Assembly: GCA_945910005.1 (NCBI GenBank)
Contig: OX246741.1
Span: 2,466,001 to 2,530,000, forward strand
DNA from: Isoperla grammatica
Taxonomy: Eukaryota > Arthropoda > Insecta > Plecoptera > Perlodidae
Reading direction: 5' to 3'
DNA length: 64,000 nt
Shown: positions 58,964 through 64,000 of the stretch, piece after piece
Layout of the letters: the number at the start of each line of letters is the position of its first letter
Numbering within the stretch: position 1 is the first letter of the stretch
Notes under the pieces: model-generated
Database searches by the model: none
What the model was told of the DNA's origin: nothing
The model's input: the letters and a program-made list of their open reading frames with translations, nothing else
Translations under genes and position numbers: made by a program

Positions 58964-61955
58964 TAGCTTCTTGCCGCGCTCAGCCGCTAAGAAATATCGA
59001 GGCCTATAAATCTCACATGGCGACCCACTATAAGGTTAAAAATATCCCTTTTCTGATTCATTGGGTCCGACTCTTTCCGAGCATGTTCGGGTAATGGATT
59101 CACTTATCGCCTCAACTTGGGTACATTTCAGACACCCAAAAATACTTAGAAACATTTTTGGAAATTACATTTGTTATTCTTTGAGACGGGCGGATATTTA
59201 AAGTGGGATCTATAACGTTAAGTTTTATAGATTGATGAGATGTTTCCTGATAAACATTTATTCGTAAACTTATTACAGGTTTGGTATCCGAGACCCGAGA
59301 TATAGCGCACATAAAATGCCAACGAAATAACTAAGGAAATGGTGTCATAAATGTTCGCCATTGGATGATGCACGGATAAGGGATATCGAAGTCGTTGAGA
59401 TATAAAGTGTGTCAACCAGTGGTTTCGACTCAGAAGTTACTTTAGTAGGTGACTTTGGCTTTCAATAACAACAAATGCTAAATTTAGAGTGCGAAATGCT
59501 ATTTTAACAATGTATAGCTATAATTATTCCACATGGAAACGTAGGAAATAAACTTTCAAATGATTTTATGGGGATTACACGGCTTATAGCGGGCTAGTGT
59601 CTACTTGGCAGCACACTAGTCGCTAATACGGGGGGTTGCATACTGGCGTCATGACATAATGACTGGAGGTATTTACAAGGGGTCGCAGGTCATACGGGGA
59701 ATGTCGGAACGACCCATTCAAATAGTTCCTGGACATTCCTCACAAACTATTACAATATCACAACGGATGTAGCTAAGTAAATGTTCACCTCAGAGCAGCC
59801 ACTCCTGATAAACAAGCACAAAGTGATGAGTAGGCCTACTACTGAATCGATTGTAAATATTCATAAGAGTTTTGATTGATATAAGAGGATAAAAACATTA
59901 TATAATTGTGAAACTTGTTTGTGATGATCAAGGTCTCAATTTCCCCACTTCTGTATATATATATCTAATGCCCGGCTCTGTTTTGCTTTGACATCCCCGA
60001 CAGGGATGAGTTTTTTCTGAGCCTCTGGAAAATATTAAACATACTACAGTAGTAACTACAAAATTATTAAAATACCAATACGAAAAATGTTTTAGATCGT
60101 TGTATTACACCCTCTAAATTCCAAGCTTTGCCTGCTCTGTAAAATCAAGTTACAGAAAACAAATAATTGTTTGACAAAAGAAAAGAGGGGAACTACCCCT
60201 GTAGTAAATTAAAATGAATTTTATCTAAACGGCAAAATAAATGTGTCTAGACGCCATTTTGAGTCCCGTGATAACCTAAACGGTCTCACCCTATGTATTA
60301 TTTATCCAATGTTTGCTTAGCGTTCTCTCCGTCTCTTGAGAGTTGTGTTTATCTGGAATCAATGAGAGTTTGGTGGATATCATCCATGATCTTTTCAGTT
60401 CCCTCACAAATAAAGTAGCAAAACTTCCGCCGTGTCTTTTCTTTCGAGTTATTATCTTTTGTCCTGTCTTTGTTGTTCAATCTCTGGCGGGGTCGTTCAT
60501 ATTTCTTCGTCATGTGCTCTTGTTTTATCTCCGGCGGTGTCGCCCAGGGCTAACTCGCAATAAACATCCCCGGACAAGAGAGTTCGAGACCGCAGATTAA
60601 GAACTCTAAATTAGCTGAGCCAGCGGAGATCAACTCAATGAGCTAGAACTCATTGACCTCGAAAAACCGCAAAGGGTCTTCGCTCTAATGTAGCGTTCTT
60701 AAAAGCTTTGACCAATCACATTTGTAAACTGACCTCCATTCCCGCATGGGTGGGACAGCGATATAGGTAAACTCAGTATCGGGGTTGTAAGGACGGCAGG
60801 TGCACCAGAAGGCCAATATGTTACCTCAAGCACAGTTAGTTTATTGGAATCCATTCGTCCGTTCGTAATTACTATACATAGTACATACATTCATTCATAC
60901 ATATAGATAAACGGTGCTTTCATAAAAAAATGCATTTCATTGTCGGATTTATCTTTAAAGGATCTACTTACAAATACAAAAATTTAAACATACACTTAGC
61001 ATTTTTTAAAGCCCTAGGGGAAATCATAATATTGCACACAAATCATTTTTAAAGAGGATAAACAGAAGTTTGAGCTTCTGCATTCGTTTCGCTGACACTG
61101 ACACTGATTATGTGGGTAGTAATAACAACATTGCATTGGAACGCCAGAAAGGATTGAGCTGGGGAATGCATATAGCATAAGATTTCTATTTTATGCTACA
61201 AGAGTATGTTAGGTATAACGATAGGGTTATTCTTAAAACTTTGAAAGGTTGTTACGAGTTTTATTGTTTTAATAAACAATTCTAATCTGTTTCTTAGAAA
61301 TGAAAGCTGCTTTTGAGAGAGACGTGCAAGCTAAAGGATGGAGTCAGTAAGATAGCAAAGCTGTTTATTTTTCTTGGGGACCTGTAAGGTATTATGACAT
61401 GTGTCGGTAAAATGGCTTCCGATCGTTCATTATATTCAAGTTCACAGCAGAAGAACAAACGTTAGTTTTATAAGAACGTATACAAAATTTATTTCTCAAA
61501 CGTCAAATACCTCAAACTACGAAGAAATGACCTATTGGTTGTTGGAGTTGGCTAAAGAAGTAGTATTCGTTTCAATTATCTCTTTATTGTATTTAACTTT
61601 CAGTTCTAAAACTCATTTAGACAGGCTACTCAATAAATAAGAAAAACAAAAACAAATCATCAAACAAACGTCTAAATGTAGCAATAAATGTAATCCTAGA
61701 AAATAAACAAAAGGCAAATATTAACGTGAAAACAACTAGAATTTATAAACAGGAATAGGTAAAACATAGAAAAATAAATTAAAGTTCTATAAAAGTTAGA
61801 AGCAATAATAAAAATAGAGTTTGTGTCCTACACAAAATTCATAATTAAGCTTCTCCGAAATGTTCAACTAAATATCACGAGCAACTTACGAAGCGCACTA
61901 TTTACGACGCTGTCCTGTGTGTAGACCTACTGTATATACGTGTAGCATGTCTATT
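58964..61955. other. Non-coding stretch
   Basis: No gene recognised. The segment 60310-60600 is less AT-rich than its flanks and carries an unrecognised 85-codon frame. Confidence 0.5.
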
Positions 61956-62071
61956 GTCTAGTTGTGTACTGTATCTACGTGTAGCATGTGCTACGTTTGC
62001 TTGGCGGTCCTACGTCTAGTTGTGTACTGTATCTACGTGTAGCATGTGCTACGTTTGCTTGGCGGTCCTAC
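61956..62071. repeat. 58-bp tandem duplication
   Basis: gtctagttgtgtactgtatc starts at 61956 and again at 62014; the units differ only at their final bases. A partial related segment precedes them at about 61928-61950. Confidence 0.9.
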
Positions 62072-62339
62072 TTCGAGTTGTCACGTCCGTATTTATATAG
62101 TGCACATCTGTGTTTTTCATCGCGCATCGGACGGACTGTGCAATTTATTTGGAATAGTGTCTCTCCTATGTAGGCGCGCCCATAAACCACCCCACACCAC
62201 CCCCTAAGGATACCCGGGAGAGACTGCAATTGTGGTTCGAACGTGCTTCAGAATGGAGATGGACTCCCCAACTTAAATATTACACACACACTGAACTGAA
62301 AATGGAAGACGTTATTCACTAAATAAGTCGAGAGAATGT
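62072..62339. other. Non-coding spacer
   Basis: No feature recognised. Confidence 0.5.
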
Positions 62340-62369
62340 CTGTTGCAAACTCTGTCCTGGTGTTGGATT

Positions 62370-62530
62370 GGTACGAGCCATAGTATGTCTGAAGTACGAG
62401 CAATAGTCTGTCTGTAGTATGAGCAATAGTCTATGTTTAGTACGAGCAATAGTCTATGTTTAATACGAGCTATACTCTATCTGTAGAACGAGCAATCTGT
62501 CTGTAGTACGAGCGATAGTCTATCTTTAGT
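62370..62530. repeat. Degenerate ~23-bp tandem repeat
   Basis: About six or seven units of agtacgagcaatagtctgtc with variants (tatgtttag, tatctgtag, tatactc). Confidence 0.85.
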
Positions 62531-62759
62531 CTAAACAACAGTCGGACATAAATTATGACTTATAAGCATTATTTTAATGAGATATCGTTCCTAAACTAAC
62601 GCTAGTATTTCGAAATATTGTCTACTATTTTATTCCCATATGGTCCCAAAAGAAGTATTCATAATCCCCTCCAAACACAGTAGAGGAAATAGTTTTCGTG
62701 TACCAACAGCCTGATTAGCCTCGTTGTATATAGACACTTTCTGAAACAATATTCCCAAT

Positions 62760-62990
62760 TGGTAGTGTGGATTCCTCCCGCGTTCCTCTTCCCCTCAGAT
62801 AAACTTACCCCTTCATTAATATATCATCCGTCATCAGAGGTCTTCACGATATACTTCGAGCATTGGCCTCAATCTAATTGCAATTAATCATTACCCTGAC
62901 TACAATTTGGCAAGAGATTAATTAGGCCATTGCCCTCCAATGGTGGGTCCCTCCCTTCCCATGTTTGCTTGTTGAGCTGTGCCAACTGCT
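62760..62990. promoter_or_regulatory. Candidate enhancer-like block with TAAT cores
   Basis: Several homeodomain-type cores lie close together (tctaattgcaattaatcatt at 62872-62891 and gagattaattaggccattg at 62914-62932) in a block of more balanced base composition than its flanks. This pattern is common in conserved developmental enhancers. Only conservation in related genomes could confirm it. Confidence 0.25.
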
Positions 62991-63439
62991 AACAGGCGAT
63001 AGCGCAGGTGGGTTAAAGCAATTTAAAATAAAATATCTATTATTATTATATAACTGTAATAATAAAAAGAATTAATAAGAAAGAATAGCTGCCAATGTCT
63101 ACTTAAAAAAATATTATATTATTGTGATTTGAATTGAACCATCAACACATTACTTGCAGATATAATACCGGTACAAAAATTACATTTCCGCTCATTGACC
63201 ATCTTGAAATACATGTTTTATACGTTTTTTATTTCTCTAAGATGGAGTTTTTTTTTAAAGAAACGTGTGAATATGTGAACACAAAAAGCAGAATTAATAA
63301 ATAAATAATAAAAACAAAGATTCTAAACAATATCTTAGCACGTATAGAAATATCCAAGTATTTAAAATTCACCTACATATTTATAACTACACATTAATAT
63401 TGTAAAACATTTAATATATTATGATTATTATTACAAGTT

Positions 63440-63870
63440 TCAGGTACTTCTTGAGTTCAGGTCCTGGATGCGCAGCCAACTAATGTATACGGTGTTCACG
63501 TAATAAAATAAAACGTCAAGCCCCAACGAGCCCAGGCAAAATAAAGAACGCTCCAATTGCGCAATAAGTTATAGTGGGTGGAGATAAGGAAGCCGCCTGC
63601 AGGAAGTGACGGGAAGTGACTCCTAGTTTTCTGCTTGTACTTGTGGGTATTTTTAACCTAAAGGAGCTCCGGTCTCCGGCAGCCAAAACGTCTCCCTTGG
63701 GGAATAATAAATTAGGTGCAGTGGCAACATCCCAAGATTATGTTGGGCGAAGAGGGGCATGTTGATTGGGTGGAATGGAAGGGAGCGCCGAGGGTTGGAA
63801 AGAATCTTTGAATGTAATCCCGACGAATACCCACCCGACGCGGGGAACAATAACTCAAAGTGAATGGGAT
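63440..63870. promoter_or_regulatory. Candidate regulatory block with ETS- and C/EBP-like sites
   Basis: A stretch of balanced composition at the window edge with caggaagtgacgggaagtga (two ETS-like GGAAGTGA cores, near 63600-63619) and attgcgcaata (C/EBP-like, near 63556). An 84-codon minus-strand frame here is not recognisable. Assignment is inference from motif content only. Confidence 0.25.
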
Positions 63871-64000
63871 TATATTTTATTGAGATTTTGATCAGGTGTA
63901 TAAGCAAAGGATCTGCTTACGTGGTTTACACGGACGTGGAAGAAGATACGTTTCGACTGTCTGTGGAGAGCTCGCTGTAATACCGGGATGTTCTGGTACA

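Overview
The window reads as the nuclear genome of an animal, most likely an invertebrate. It holds one spliced exon of an animal-type zinc-finger gene (ZCCHC24/ZAR1-like), a Ty3/gypsy LTR retrotransposon, a non-LTR retrotransposon, several inverted-repeat DNA elements, minisatellites and long AT-rich stretches with no recognisable coding. A lophotrochozoan such as a mollusc is only a guess. Nothing points to a bacterial or organellar origin: there are no operons, no rRNA and no CRISPR. A run of 200 Ns (10796-10995) is an assembly gap.

Layout. 0-4 kb: a small inverted-repeat element (234-378), a ten-copy 81-bp minisatellite (2539-3347) and a 109-bp tandem duplication. 3.98-9.93 kb: a 5.95-kb imperfect palindrome with arms of nearly 3 kb, tipped by clusters of 16-bp repeats and with a loop of degenerate ~145-bp repeats. 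10.0-10.4 kb, minus strand: the one host coding exon I can support, in phase, with a good acceptor and donor and two C-x2-C-x16-C-x2-C zinc fingers; the palindrome ends 78 bp beyond its donor. 10.4-16.3 kb: non-coding, with the gap and simple repeats. 16.36-22.06 kb, minus strand: a complete young Ty3/gypsy element with apparently identical 261-bp LTRs, an AAGT target duplication, a tRNA-Lys-type primer site and one 1504-codon Gag-Pol frame. 22.1-26.8 kb: two inverted copies of a ~245-bp dispersed repeat around a 16-copy minisatellite rich in CACGTG. 33.2-37.5 kb, plus strand: a LINE with an intact 1022-residue endonuclease/reverse transcriptase and a 5'-truncated ORF1. 37.65-38.22 kb: a 28-bp minisatellite. 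39-46.7 kb: non-coding, with a third copy of the dispersed repeat, a pair of cAMP-response-element motifs and an irregular tandem array. 46.74-48.13 kb: a second large inverted-repeat element. 58.33-58.96 kb: a 635-bp MITE with 39-bp terminal inverted repeats. The rest, to 64 kb, is non-coding; two blocks near 62.9 and 63.6 kb look like possible enhancers.

The only cooperating gene sets are within the retroelements: the Gag-Pol polyprotein with its LTRs, and the LINE ORF2 with its own RNA. The rest is best read as intronic or intergenic DNA shaped by transposons. The most unusual feature is the large palindrome next to the zinc-finger exon.
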